Shown: piece after piece, positions 51,932 through 60,109 of the stretch
Numbering within the stretch: position 1 is the first letter of the stretch
Layout: each line of letters begins with the position of its first letter
Assembly (NCBI RefSeq): GCF_041261445.1
Contig: NZ_JBGCCU010000033.1
Span: 1-64,000 of the forward strand
Reading direction: 5' to 3'
Source: Catenulispora sp. EB89
Lineage (GTDB): Bacteria; Actinomycetota; Actinomycetes; Streptomycetales; Catenulisporaceae
Length of the DNA stretch: 64,000 nucleotides
Notes under the pieces: model-generated
Told to the model about the DNA's origin: nothing
Seen by the model: the letters and a program-made list of their open reading frames with translations, nothing else
The model's database searches: none
Program-made: the position numbers and the translations under genes

Positions 51932-52705
51932 TCAGGCGCCGCCCCGCACCGCCACCAGATGCAGTAGCGCAGCGACATGCCGATACGGATCAGTCCGCCC
52001 GGCCCGCTCCTCGGCGTCCAGCACGGCCTCCATCGTGGCCTCGTCAGGCAGTTCGGCGTGCACCGCGATATCCGTGAACACGCGAACCCCGTACCACTGC
52101 GCCACCGCCAAATCCCGCCGCGCCAACTCCGCAGTCAGCTCCTCCAGCCGATCCGCCCGCGCGTCCACGCCCAACCGGTTGCGATACCCGCTGCCCTCGA
52201 ACGCCGCGTTCGCCGCCTCCCAGTCGCCGAGCAGCCCGGGTCGCATCGCGAGCGCGTCCCCGTTCCGGACCAGCAGCGACACGGTCCCGCCGGGCGCCAC
52301 CGCCCCCGCTATCGCATCCAGCAACGGCCCGGGGTCGGCGAAGTACATCAGGACGCCGTGGCACAACACCACGTCGAAACTCCCCGCAGGGAACAGCGAA
52401 CCGAGCGCCGTAGCATCGCCCCGCACCAGCCGCACCCGCTCGCGGACGTTCTCAGGTTCGGCGGCCAGAGCGGCGCGGAAATCGTCGAGCAACTGCTCCG
52501 AGGTGTCCAGTCCGGTCACCGAATGACCGCGTCGAGCCGACAACAGCGCCTGAGTCCCTTGCCCGCACCCGATGTCCAGCACCCGCCGCGCCGGCAGATC
52601 CGGCACGTGTGCGGCGACCTGCCGGGTCACCATCTCTTGTCTGACAACCTGCCGAAGCGTCCCCAGGCGCGAACGCCACCGGTCGGACGGAAAAGCCACG
52701 CTCAC
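51932..52705 (-). CDS. Class I SAM-dependent methyltransferase
   Basis: A 257-residue methyltransferase: motif I VLDIGCGQGTQALLSARRG, acidic loop GLDTSEQLLDD, motif II/III VRGDATALGSLFPAG and FDVVLCHGVLMYF, as in UbiE/CmoM-like small-molecule methyltransferases. GTG at 52705 is chosen because GAGGAG lies six bases upstream. It is divergent from the Pls-type synthetase with a 211-bp shared promoter region, so it might modify that product, but no direct evidence exists. Confidence 0.82.
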   Translation of the reverse strand: MSVAFPSDRWRSRLGTLRQVVRQEMVTRQVAAHVPDLPARRVLDIGCGQGTQALLSARRGHSVTGLDTSEQLLDDFRAALAAEPENVRERVRLVRGDATALGSLFPAGSFDVVLCHGVLMYFADPGPLLDAIAGAVAPGGTVSLLVRNGDALAMRPGLLGDWEAANAAFEGSGYRNRLGVDARADRLEELTAELARRDLAVAQWYGVRVFTDIAVHAELPDEATMEAVLDAEERAGRTDPYRHVAALLHLVAVRGGA

Positions 52706-52916
52706 ACCAAGCTCCTCAAAGATCCTCAACCCATGGGGCTCGCCATGACCTGCCGGAACCCCCCGCACGCCGTTTGCTACTACTCTCTTTAGTTGTTCTT
52801 AACACCGTTCTTACCTAGCGACCGACCATAATGGAGTGAGCATGGCCGGTCGCGTCGCCACCCGAGGGCTGCCAGGCCTGACGTCTTAATGGCTACGACG
52901 ACTCGAGAAAAACTTC
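52706..52916. promoter_or_regulatory. Divergent promoter region of methyltransferase and Pls-type synthetase
   Basis: The AT-richest spot of the locus (about 52775-52815) holds a direct repeat GTTCTTA at 52795-52801 and 52807-52813 (12-bp period), a possible activator site. No perfect palindrome is seen. Confidence 0.4.
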
Positions 52917-55900
52917 ATGCAACCCACCCAGGACACGGTCACGACCATGCCCCTCGGGCGCATCCTGCCGGCCTCGCTGGACCACGCGGTCTGGCCGGTG
53001 GCCCAGGCTGCGCGGGCACGGACCCTCGTCGACGTCCTCGACGCGACCGTCCAGCAGCACCCCGAGGCGCCCGCCCTGGAAGCGGCGGGTACCGCGCTCA
53101 GCTACCGCGAGCTGCGCGGTGCCGTCGCCGCGCTGGCCGACACCCTGCGCGGGCACGGAGTCGGGCCCGGCGACAAGGTCGGCGTCCGCGTGCCGTCGGG
53201 GACCCTCGATCTGTACGTCGCGATCCTGGCCGTGCTGGCCGCCGGCGCCGCGTACGTGCCGGTCGACGTGGACGACCCCGACGAGCGCGCCGAGATGATC
53301 TGGCAGGACGCCGCGGTGTGCGCGGTGCTCGGCGAGGACCGTGCGATCGGGCCCGGGCCCGGGACGGCCGGACGGCGCCCCGGACCGCCGGCGCTGACCG
53401 ACGACGCGTGGGTGATCTTCACCTCGGGCACCACCGGACGTCCCAAGGGCGTCGCGGTCTCGCACCGCTCGGCCGCCGCGTTCGTCGACGCCGAGGCCCG
53501 CCTGTTCGTCCAGAACCGGCCGCTGGGGCCCGGCGACCGGGTCCTGGCCGGGCTCTCGGTCGCCTTCGACGCCTCCTGCGAGGAGATGTGGCTGGCCTGG
53601 CGGCACGGCGCCTGCCTGGTCCCGGCCCCGCGCTCGCTCGTGAAGGCCGGCACCGATCTGGGGCCGTGGCTCGTCGAGCGCGGCATCACCGTGGTCTCCA
53701 CGGTCCCGACGCTGGTCGCGCTGTGGCCCGCCGAGGCGCTGGACCGGGTGCGGCTGCTCATCGTGGGCGGCGAGTCCTGCCCGCCGGAGCTGGTCGAGCG
53801 ACTGGCGGTGCCGGGCCGGGAGTTCTGGAACACCTACGGCCCGACCGAGGCCACCGTCGTGGCCTGCGCCTCGCTGATGCGCGCCGGAGCGCCGGTGCGG
53901 ATCGGGACGCCGCTGGACGGCTGGGAGCTGGCCGTCGTCGACGGCCAGGGGCAGCCGGTGCCCTGGGGGCAGACCGGCGAGCTGCTGATCAGCGGGGTCG
54001 GCACCGCGCGCTACCTGGATCCGGCCAAGGACGCCGAGAAGTTCGCGCCGCATCCGGCGTTGCCGAGCCGGCGCGTCTACCGCACCGGCGACCTGGTGCG
54101 CGCCGAGCGCGAAGGGCTGATCTTCGTCGGCCGCGCCGACGAGCAGGTGAAGATCGGCGGACGCCGGATCGAGCTCGGCGAGGTCGACGCGGCGTTGCAG
54201 GCGCTGCCCGGCGTGCGGGCGGCGGCCGCGGCGGTCAAGGACAGCCCGGCCGGCGGGCAGGTGCTCGTCGGCTATCTCGTCGTCGACGGCTCGGCGGGAC
54301 AGCCCGGCGGCATCCCGCATCAGCGTTCTGCCGACGCCGACGCCAGCGGCGGCAGCGACAGCAACAGCGGCGGCAGCAACGGCAACGGCGGTGCGGCGGC
54401 AGCGAGCGACTTCGACAAGAACGCGGCGCGCGAACTCCTGCTCCACAAGCTCCCGCCGGCGCTGGTCCCGGTGCTGGCACTGGTCGACGACCTGCCGACC
54501 CGCACCTCCGGCAAGGTCGATCGCAAAGCCCTGCCCTGGCCGCTGCCCGGCCAGGAGGCGGCCGCGGCCGGTTCGGCGGCGGGTCTGGGCGGCACCGCCG
54601 GCTGGATAGCCGAACAGTGGCAACGGCTGCTCGGCGTCCCGGTCGAGGCCGACAGCGACTTCTTCGGCCTCGGCGGCAGCAGCCTCACCGCGGCGCGGCT
54701 GGTCGGCGAGATGCGCGACCGGTTCCCCGGGTTCACCGTCAAAGACCTGTACCAGCACCCGAAACTGCCGGAGCTGACCCGGTTCCTGGACGCCTCCGAA
54801 CAGGCTGGCGGCCAGGCCGGCAAGCCGCGGGTGCGGCACCGCCGCGTGCACCTGACGCCGGCGACCGCCGGGCTGTACCAGGGCGTGGTGCTGGCGGTCA
54901 TGTTCGTCGTCACGGCCATCCCGTGGGTGCTCGGCATCGCCGCGATGGACGACGTCATCGGGCCGGTGACGTGGGCTCCGCACACCTCGTGGTGGCTGAT
55001 CGTCGGCGGCTGGCTGGCGCTGGGCAGCGCCCCGGCGCGCATGGTCATCAGCGGCGTCGGCGCGCGGGTGTTCACGCACAACCTGCAGCCCGGCTCCTAC
55101 CACCGCGGCGGCTGGACGCACCTGCGGTTGTGGACCGCCGAGCGGCTGGTCGGCGCGTTCAGCCTGGCCGGGGTCACCGGCACACCGATGGCGTCCCGCT
55201 ACGCGCGGATACTGGGGTGCCGGGTCGGGCGCGACGTGCAGCTGCACTCGCTGCCGCCGGTGACCGGCATGGCGGCGTTCGGGGACGGCGCGGTGCTGGA
55301 GCCGGAGGTGGACTGCGCGGGCTGGTGGATCGAGGGCGACCTGCTGCACGTCGGCGGGATCCGGGTCGGGCCGCACGCCTCGGTCGGGACCCGGTCGATG
55401 CTGATGCCCGGCGCGGACATCGGCGCCTGCGCTGAGGTCGCGTCCGGCAGCTGCGTGTCCGGGACCGTCCCGGAGGGCCAGCGGTGGCACGGGACGCCGG
55501 CCCGGCGCGACGAGGACGTGCCGACGTTCAAGTGGCCGCCGCCGGAGTACCGCACGTCAGGGTTCTGGAACCTGGTCTACATGGTCACGCTGCCGGCGAT
55601 GCAGCTGCTGCCGTTGCTGGCGGCCGCACCGGCGTTGGTGTTCCTGTACTTGTGGCGCGGCGCGCATCCCGAGCCCGGCGGCCTGGCCGACCTGATACTG
55701 CTGTCGTCGGTGCCGTTCACCGTGGTCACGGTGGTCTGCTACGCGCTGCTGACCGCGCTGGTGGTGCGGGTCCTGTCGCGCAAGATCGTGCCGGGGGTGT
55801 ACGCGGCGCACGGCCGGGTGGCGTGGAACGTGTGGGTCGTGCACCGGCTGATGGAGACCTCGCGGGTCGCGTTGTTCCCGCTGTACGCCAGCCTGGCCAC

Positions 55901-56954
55901 GCCGGTGTGGCTGCGGCTGCTGGGAGCCAAGGTCGGACGGCGCGTCGAGGCCTCGACCGTGCTGGCGCTGCCCAGCCTGATGGAGGTCGACGACCACGCG
56001 TTCCTGGCCGACGACACGCTGATCGCGCCGTTCGAGATCCGCGGCGGCTGGCTGCGGCTGGGGCCGGCGTACGTCGGGAAGCGGGCGTTCGTCGGGAACT
56101 CCGGGATGGTCGGGCCGTTCCGGCGGGTCGCCGACGAGTCGCTGATCGGCGTGCACTCCGACACTCCGCCGCGCACGTCCCCGGGCGACTCGTGGCTGGG
56201 GCGGCCGGCGTTCACGGTGCAGCGGCAGGTGGAGGGCGGAGAGTCCACGGCGCGGACGTACGACCCGCCGTTCCGGCTGGTGGCGGCGCGCGGCTTCGTG
56301 GAGCTGTGCCGGTGGCTGCCGTTGTTCCTGACGGTGCTGCTCGGGGACCTGGCGGTGATAGGCGTGCAGGCCGCGTACGACAAGCTCGGGTTGTACGGCG
56401 CGCTGCCGGCCGCGATGGGGCTGCTCCTGGCGACCGGGGTGGTCGCGTGCCTGCTGACCACGGCGGCGAAGTGGCTGCTGGTGGGGCGGTTCCGGGTCGG
56501 GCAGAAGCCGTTGTGGAGCTCGTTCGTGTGGCGCAACGAGCTGTTCGACACGTTCATCGAGGAAGTGGGGATGCCCTGGCTCGGGGCGTCGCTGATCGGG
56601 ACGCCGTTCATGAACATGTGGATGCGCAGTCTCGGGGCGCGGATCGGGCGGGGCGTGTGGTGTGAGAGCCACTGGCTGCCGGAGACCGACCTGGTGACGC
56701 TGGGCGACGGCGCGACGGTGAACCGCGGGGTGGTGCTGCAGACGCACCTGTTCCAGGACCGGCTGATGCGGATGGACACGGTGACGCTGGGGCGCGGGGC
56801 GACGTTGGGGCCGCACGCGATCGCGCTGCCGGGGACGCAGCTGGACGACGCGGCGGTGGCCGGGCCGTACTCGCTGGTGATGCGCGGGGATCGATTGCGG
56901 GCCGGCACGCGGTGGCATGGGAATCCCGTCGCACACTGGGATTCGGAGAGTTAG
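52917..56954 (+). CDS. Pls-type (epsilon-poly-L-lysine synthetase-like) membrane non-ribosomal peptide synthetase
   Basis: A 1345-residue membrane enzyme that should polymerise one amino acid into a short isopeptide chain. The A domain has A3 FTSGTTGRPKGV (from residue 168), A4 FDASCEEMWLAW (Asp218), A5 NTYGPTEATV and A10 GKVDRKALP. The T domain reads DFFGLGGSSLTAAR (phosphopantetheine Ser589). Six helices follow at about 654-675, 690-712, 886-912, 925-950, 1132-1154 and 1162-1190. They separate three related soluble domains with hexapeptide-repeat (left-handed helix) character. No condensation or thioesterase domain exists. This is the Pls/PosA/MA layout. By alignment to GrsA the specificity residues read D-A-E-S-I-G-T-V-V-K, and the Glu suits a cationic side chain. 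ATG at 52917 with weak ribosome site. Confidence 0.9.
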   Translation: MQPTQDTVTTMPLGRILPASLDHAVWPVAQAARARTLVDVLDATVQQHPEAPALEAAGTALSYRELRGAVAALADTLRGHGVGPGDKVGVRVPSGTLDLYVAILAVLAAGAAYVPVDVDDPDERAEMIWQDAAVCAVLGEDRAIGPGPGTAGRRPGPPALTDDAWVIFTSGTTGRPKGVAVSHRSAAAFVDAEARLFVQNRPLGPGDRVLAGLSVAFDASCEEMWLAWRHGACLVPAPRSLVKAGTDLGPWLVERGITVVSTVPTLVALWPAEALDRVRLLIVGGESCPPELVERLAVPGREFWNTYGPTEATVVACASLMRAGAPVRIGTPLDGWELAVVDGQGQPVPWGQTGELLISGVGTARYLDPAKDAEKFAPHPALPSRRVYRTGDLVRAEREGLIFVGRADEQVKIGGRRIELGEVDAALQALPGVRAAAAAVKDSPAGGQVLVGYLVVDGSAGQPGGIPHQRSADADASGGSDSNSGGSNGNGGAAAASDFDKNAARELLLHKLPPALVPVLALVDDLPTRTSGKVDRKALPWPLPGQEAAAAGSAAGLGGTAGWIAEQWQRLLGVPVEADSDFFGLGGSSLTAARLVGEMRDRFPGFTVKDLYQHPKLPELTRFLDASEQAGGQAGKPRVRHRRVHLTPATAGLYQGVVLAVMFVVTAIPWVLGIAAMDDVIGPVTWAPHTSWWLIVGGWLALGSAPARMVISGVGARVFTHNLQPGSYHRGGWTHLRLWTAERLVGAFSLAGVTGTPMASRYARILGCRVGRDVQLHSLPPVTGMAAFGDGAVLEPEVDCAGWWIEGDLLHVGGIRVGPHASVGTRSMLMPGADIGACAEVASGSCVSGTVPEGQRWHGTPARRDEDVPTFKWPPPEYRTSGFWNLVYMVTLPAMQLLPLLAAAPALVFLYLWRGAHPEPGGLADLILLSSVPFTVVTVVCYALLTALVVRVLSRKIVPGVYAAHGRVAWNVWVVHRLMETSRVALFPLYASLATPVWLRLLGAKVGRRVEASTVLALPSLMEVDDHAFLADDTLIAPFEIRGGWLRLGPAYVGKRAFVGNSGMVGPFRRVADESLIGVHSDTPPRTSPGDSWLGRPAFTVQRQVEGGESTARTYDPPFRLVAARGFVELCRWLPLFLTVLLGDLAVIGVQAAYDKLGLYGALPAAMGLLLATGVVACLLTTAAKWLLVGRFRVGQKPLWSSFVWRNELFDTFIEEVGMPWLGASLIGTPFMNMWMRSLGARIGRGVWCESHWLPETDLVTLGDGATVNRGVVLQTHLFQDRLMRMDTVTLGRGATLGPHAIALPGTQLDDAAVAGPYSLVMRGDRLRAGTRWHGNPVAHWDSES
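54285..54420 (+). repeat. Gly/Ser/Asn-coding low-complexity insertion in the Pls A domain
   Basis: GGCAGC/AACAGC/GGCAAC units code for about 25 residues (ASGGSDSNSGGSNGNGG) within the A-domain C-terminal subdomain, before the A10 lysine loop. Probably a solvent-exposed loop. Confidence 0.65.
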
Positions 56955-56994
56955 CGGTCAGCAGTTGGTAGTTGGCGGATAGCGGACAGCGGTT

Positions 56995-57031
56995 TGTGGC
57001 CGGGCCGGGGATGGATCCCGGTCCGGCCACA
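56995..57031. terminator. Bidirectional terminator after the Pls-type gene
   Basis: Arms TGTGGCCGGGCCGGG and CCCGGTCCGGCCACA form a 15-bp stem with one G-U pair around a GATGGAT loop. It lies between the Pls stop (56954) and the convergent DUF574 stop (57043). Confidence 0.75.
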
Positions 57032-57042
57032 GACGTTTCCCG

Positions 57043-57870
57043 CTAGGGCTTGCGCGCCAGCACGCCGTAGGTCCGCAGGATCGGCGTCTCGACGCTGTTC
57101 GGCTCGGGCTGCCACTGGTCGACCGTGACCAGACCCGGCGGCTGAATCTCCAGGTCTTCGGCGGCCAGCCAGCCGGCGATCACCTCGGGCTCGCGGTTGA
57201 TGAACGGCACGCGCGTCGAGCGCTGGTAGTCGTCGAGCATCTGCTGCTGTTCGCCGGGGTGCGCCAGGTCCGGGGCGGCGTGCGACAGGGCCAGGTAGCT
57301 GCCCGGGGCGGCGGCTTCGATGTAGGCCGCGACGATGCCCGCGGGGTCGTCGGCGTCCGGGACGAAGTGCAGGACCGCGTTCATCAGGATGGCGACCGGC
57401 TTGGTCAGGTCCAGGGTCTGCCGCAGCAGCGGGTGCGCCAGGACGCTGTCGGGGCGGCGCAGGTCGGCCAGGATCGCGACCGCGTTGGGGGTCTGCGCCA
57501 GCAGCATGCGGGAGTGCGCGATGGCAACCTGGTCGACGTCGACGTAGACCACGCGCGCCTCGGGGTTCACCTCCATCGCGACCTCGTGCACGTTGCCCGC
57601 GGTCGGCACGCCGGAGCCCAGGTCCAGGAACTGGCTGACGCCGACCGTGCCGGCCAGGTGGCGGACCACGCGGCCGAGGAAGGCGCGGTTGGCGCGGATC
57701 GCGCCGACCAGGGTGGGCATGGCGTCGGCGGCGCGGCGGCCGGCCTCGCGGTCGGCCTCGAAGTTCTGGCTGCCGCCGAGCCAGAAGTCGTAGATACGGG
57801 CTGGGCTGGGCTGCGACGGGTCAATGTCCGGAAGACTCAAGGCCAGCTCCGCAGCGTCGATCGCGTCCAT
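57043..57870 (-). CDS. DUF574-type SAM-dependent methyltransferase
   Basis: A 275-residue actinobacterial methyltransferase. The family's opening PSPARIYDFWLGGSQNFEADR, SAM motif SQFLDLGSGVPTAGNVHEVA, VVYVDVDQVAIAHSR and MNAVLHFVPD are unmistakable for Methyltransf_19. Targets are undefined; such genes are numerous in actinomycetes. ATG at 57870; TTG and GTG codons just upstream are also open and no Shine-Dalgarno is visible, so a leaderless start is likely. Convergent with the Pls gene. Confidence 0.88.
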   Translation of the reverse strand: MDAIDAAELALSLPDIDPSQPSPARIYDFWLGGSQNFEADREAGRRAADAMPTLVGAIRANRAFLGRVVRHLAGTVGVSQFLDLGSGVPTAGNVHEVAMEVNPEARVVYVDVDQVAIAHSRMLLAQTPNAVAILADLRRPDSVLAHPLLRQTLDLTKPVAILMNAVLHFVPDADDPAGIVAAYIEAAAPGSYLALSHAAPDLAHPGEQQQMLDDYQRSTRVPFINREPEVIAGWLAAEDLEIQPPGLVTVDQWQPEPNSVETPILRTYGVLARKP

Positions 57871-58183
57871 GGGCACCAAACTAGCGGCGGCACCGGGTCA
57901 CGGGCCGGGTTGAGCGGGGGGAAGGGGGCGTCGCGTTGAGGATTCGGCGACGGCACCGCTTTGCGCGCTAGCCTGCCTCGATCACCGGCGCTGCGCAACT
58001 GCGCGGTGGTGGGGCGGGGTTTTGGGCCCAGTTTTGGGCCGGTTTTGGGGCAGGTCGCGGGGCGGATCGTGGGTGTGTCCTATCGGGTCGTGGGGAAACG
58101 GGGTCGCGGGCGCGGTTCGAGGCGCTCTGGGGCGCTCTGAGCCGCTCTGAAGCGCCGTTCCGGGGTGCGCTACGGTCGAGCCC
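57871..58183. other. Intergenic region with G-runs and a 10-bp repeat
   Basis: 313 bp between divergent genes. It holds repeated GTTTTGGG words with six or more G-runs (58008-58065) and three 10-bp units at 58121-58150. No gene or classical operator is seen. Confidence 0.5.
58121..58150. repeat. Three-unit 10-bp tandem repeat upstream of peptidase E
   Basis: GGCGCTCTGG, GGCGCTCTGA, GCCGCTCTGA in direct succession, 33 bp before the peptidase E start codon. It overlaps the likely promoter. Confidence 0.8.
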
Positions 58184-58906
58184 ATGGCTGCGGACGGACG
58201 GAAACACATCCTGGCGATCGGCGGCGGGGCGCTCATGCCGCGCGAGACGTTTCCGCTGTACTGCGCGGAGGCGATCCGGCTCAGCGGCAAGGCGCGGCCG
58301 AAGATGTGCGTGCTGAACACCGCCGAGGGCGACAACCCGGCCACCACGCAGCGTGTCCACGACCGGCTCGCCGGCGGCCCGGGCGAGCTGCGGCACCTGG
58401 CGCTGTTCCCGATGCCGAACGTCGCAGACCCCGAAGACCTTCTGCTGTCGCAGGACGTGGTGTTCGTGGGCGGCGGGAGCGTGGCCAACATGCTGGCGGT
58501 GTGGCGCGTGCACGGGCTCGACGAGGTGTTCCGCAAGGCGTGGGAGGCCGGCGTGGTGCTGCTCGGGTCGAGCGCCGGCGGGATCTGTTGGTTCGAGGGC
58601 GGGACGACGGACTCGTTCGGTCCGCGGCTGCGGCCGTTCACGGACGGGCTGGGGCTGCTGAAGGGGTCTTACTGCCCGCATTACGAGTCGGAGGAGCTGC
58701 GGCGGCCGCTGTTCCAGCGGCTCGTGCAGGACGGGACGCTGCCGGACGGGTACGGGTGCGACGACGGGGTCGCGGTGCATTACGTGGACGACGAGTTGGC
58801 GGAGGTCGTCGCGGATCGGCCGGGGGCGCGGGGGTTCTCAGTGCGGCGGGGTAGCGAGGGCGTGGTCGAAGAGTCCGCACTGGACGTGCGGTTTCTGGGC
58901 GAGTGA
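58184..58906 (+). CDS. Peptidase E-like (S51) serine hydrolase
   Basis: A 240-residue class I amidotransferase-fold peptidase related to PepE/cyanophycinase. GGGSVANMLAVWR precedes the nucleophile elbow LGSSAGGICW (Ser130), and the His lies in YCPHYESE. PepE releases N-terminal Asp dipeptides; relatives degrade cyanophycin. ATG at 58184. It is two genes from the Pls-type synthetase, and a role in turnover of its polymer can be imagined but is not supported by motifs. Confidence 0.85.
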   Translation: MAADGRKHILAIGGGALMPRETFPLYCAEAIRLSGKARPKMCVLNTAEGDNPATTQRVHDRLAGGPGELRHLALFPMPNVADPEDLLLSQDVVFVGGGSVANMLAVWRVHGLDEVFRKAWEAGVVLLGSSAGGICWFEGGTTDSFGPRLRPFTDGLGLLKGSYCPHYESEELRRPLFQRLVQDGTLPDGYGCDDGVAVHYVDDELAEVVADRPGARGFSVRRGSEGVVEESALDVRFLGE

Positions 58907-58929
58907 CCGGGCGCCGGCAGCTCGCGGCG

Positions 58930-59478
58930 TCAGCCTGAGCCGGCGAGGCCGGTGAGCACGACGTCGATCGCGCCGCACATCGTCGCGGCGGGGACCGGGG
59001 ACGCGGCGGCGGCCTGCGCGAGGCCGCGGACCAGGAAGTAGACCTCGTCGACGGTGACGCCGGGGCGGATCGCGTTGGCGTCCTGAGCGCGCTGCACCAC
59101 GGCCCCCACGGCTTCCTTGAGACGGTCCGAGGCCTGCTCGGCGTCGGCGGGGATGCGGCCGTCGGCGGTGATGAGGGTGGCGAGGGCGATCTTCGTCGGG
59201 CCGTCCTCGATCATGGTGCGGACCAGGGTACGCAGCGCCTCGGCGGGGTCGTCGGACGCGGCGAGCCGGAGTGCCAGCTCGGTACGGCGCTCGAAGGTGC
59301 GGACCAGCGTCGCCTCGATCAGCTGGTCCTTGGTCGGGAAGTTGCGGAAGACGGTGGCGATGCCCACCCCCGCACGCCGCGCGACCTCCTCCGTGGACCC
59401 GGTGCTCCCCTGCTCGCTGAAGACGTCCTCGGCCGCGGCCAGGATGCGCTCGCGGTTGAGGCGGGCGTCGGTGCGCAT
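58930..59478 (-). CDS. TetR-family regulator
   Basis: A 182-residue repressor: RERILAAAEDVFSEQGSTGS, then VARRAGVGIATVFRNFPTKDQLIEA forms the HTH, with an all-helical effector domain. ATG at 59478. It is divergent from the SnoaL-like gene, and a long inverted repeat with 15-bp arms lies between them, so mutual regulation is nearly certain. Confidence 0.87.
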   Translation of the reverse strand: MRTDARLNRERILAAAEDVFSEQGSTGSTEEVARRAGVGIATVFRNFPTKDQLIEATLVRTFERRTELALRLAASDDPAEALRTLVRTMIEDGPTKIALATLITADGRIPADAEQASDRLKEAVGAVVQRAQDANAIRPGVTVDEVYFLVRGLAQAAAASPVPAATMCGAIDVVLTGLAGSG

Positions 59479-59517
59479 TGGTTTCTCCCGGGCGTGGTGC
59501 GGTCGCGACGACTATAT

Positions 59518-59561
59518 CCGGAGTCTGGACTCTGGTACGGTAAGTGGAGTCCAGACTCCGG
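59518..59561. promoter_or_regulatory. Double operator between tetR and the SnoaL-like gene
   Basis: Perfect 15-bp arms CCGGAGTCTGGACTC (59518-59532) and complement (59547-59561) separated by 14 bp. Each arm is itself nearly palindromic (GAGTC-TG-GACTC), so two TetR dimers could bind. The spacer holds a possible -10 (TACGGT). Confidence 0.8.
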
Positions 59562-59573
59562 AAAGGGGTGCGC

Positions 59574-60080
59574 GTGAGCATGTCCGAATCTCAGACGCGG
59601 GATCCGCAGCAGGTGCCGGCGCCGGCCGACGTCGTCAGGGCGGTCGCCGCAGGAGTGAGCCGCCTGGTCTCCGACGACCTCGACGCCGCCCAGCGCGAGG
59701 AACAGCTCGACCGCCTGGCCGCCCTGTACGGCGAAGCCACCGACGTCCGCCACCCCTTCGCACCGCTCGGCGACCACCCCCGCTCCAGCCGCGCCGGCAT
59801 CCGCGAACACTTCGCCGCCGCCCGGGTCCCGGTCGAGTCGATGACCGCCGTGGACGTCCACGTACACGAGACGGCCGATCCGGAAGTCGTCATCACGGAG
59901 TTCCGCTACGTGGGGACGACCGCGGGACGGCCGTTCTCGTTCCCGTGCATCTTCGTCACGCGGGTGCGCGACGGCGTGATCGTCGAAGCCCGCGACTACA
60001 CCGACCACGTCGGCGCCGCGCGGGCGTTCGGGCAGCTGGACGGTTTGGCCGCGGCTCTGGCCGAGCAGGCAGGGGCCTGA
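59574..60080 (+). CDS. SnoaL-like polyketide-cyclase-fold protein
   Basis: A 168-residue cone-fold protein: EEQLDRLAALYGEATDVRHP, FAAARVPVESMTAVDVHVHE, ADPEVVITEFRYVG and IFVTRVRDGVIVEARDYTDH match SnoaL_2-type ligand-binding or isomerase proteins. GTG at 59574 is taken because AAAGGGG lies five bases upstream; the ATG two codons later (59580) is equally usable. Controlled by the divergent TetR. Substrate unknown. Confidence 0.83.
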   Translation: MSMSESQTRDPQQVPAPADVVRAVAAGVSRLVSDDLDAAQREEQLDRLAALYGEATDVRHPFAPLGDHPRSSRAGIREHFAAARVPVESMTAVDVHVHETADPEVVITEFRYVGTTAGRPFSFPCIFVTRVRDGVIVEARDYTDHVGAARAFGQLDGLAAALAEQAGA

Positions 60081-60109
60081 TATCTAACGGCCGACGACGG
60101 GGAGGGCGC

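Noticed and set aside
52790-52815. PHO box in the Pls promoter
   Set aside because: The repeat is GTTCTTA with a 12-bp period, not GTTCACC-like units with an 11-bp period.
52889-55435. 848-codon alternative frame on the plus strand over the Pls gene
   Set aside because: Gly/Arg/Ala-rich frameshadow without motifs; the overlapping frame encodes all A-domain core motifs.
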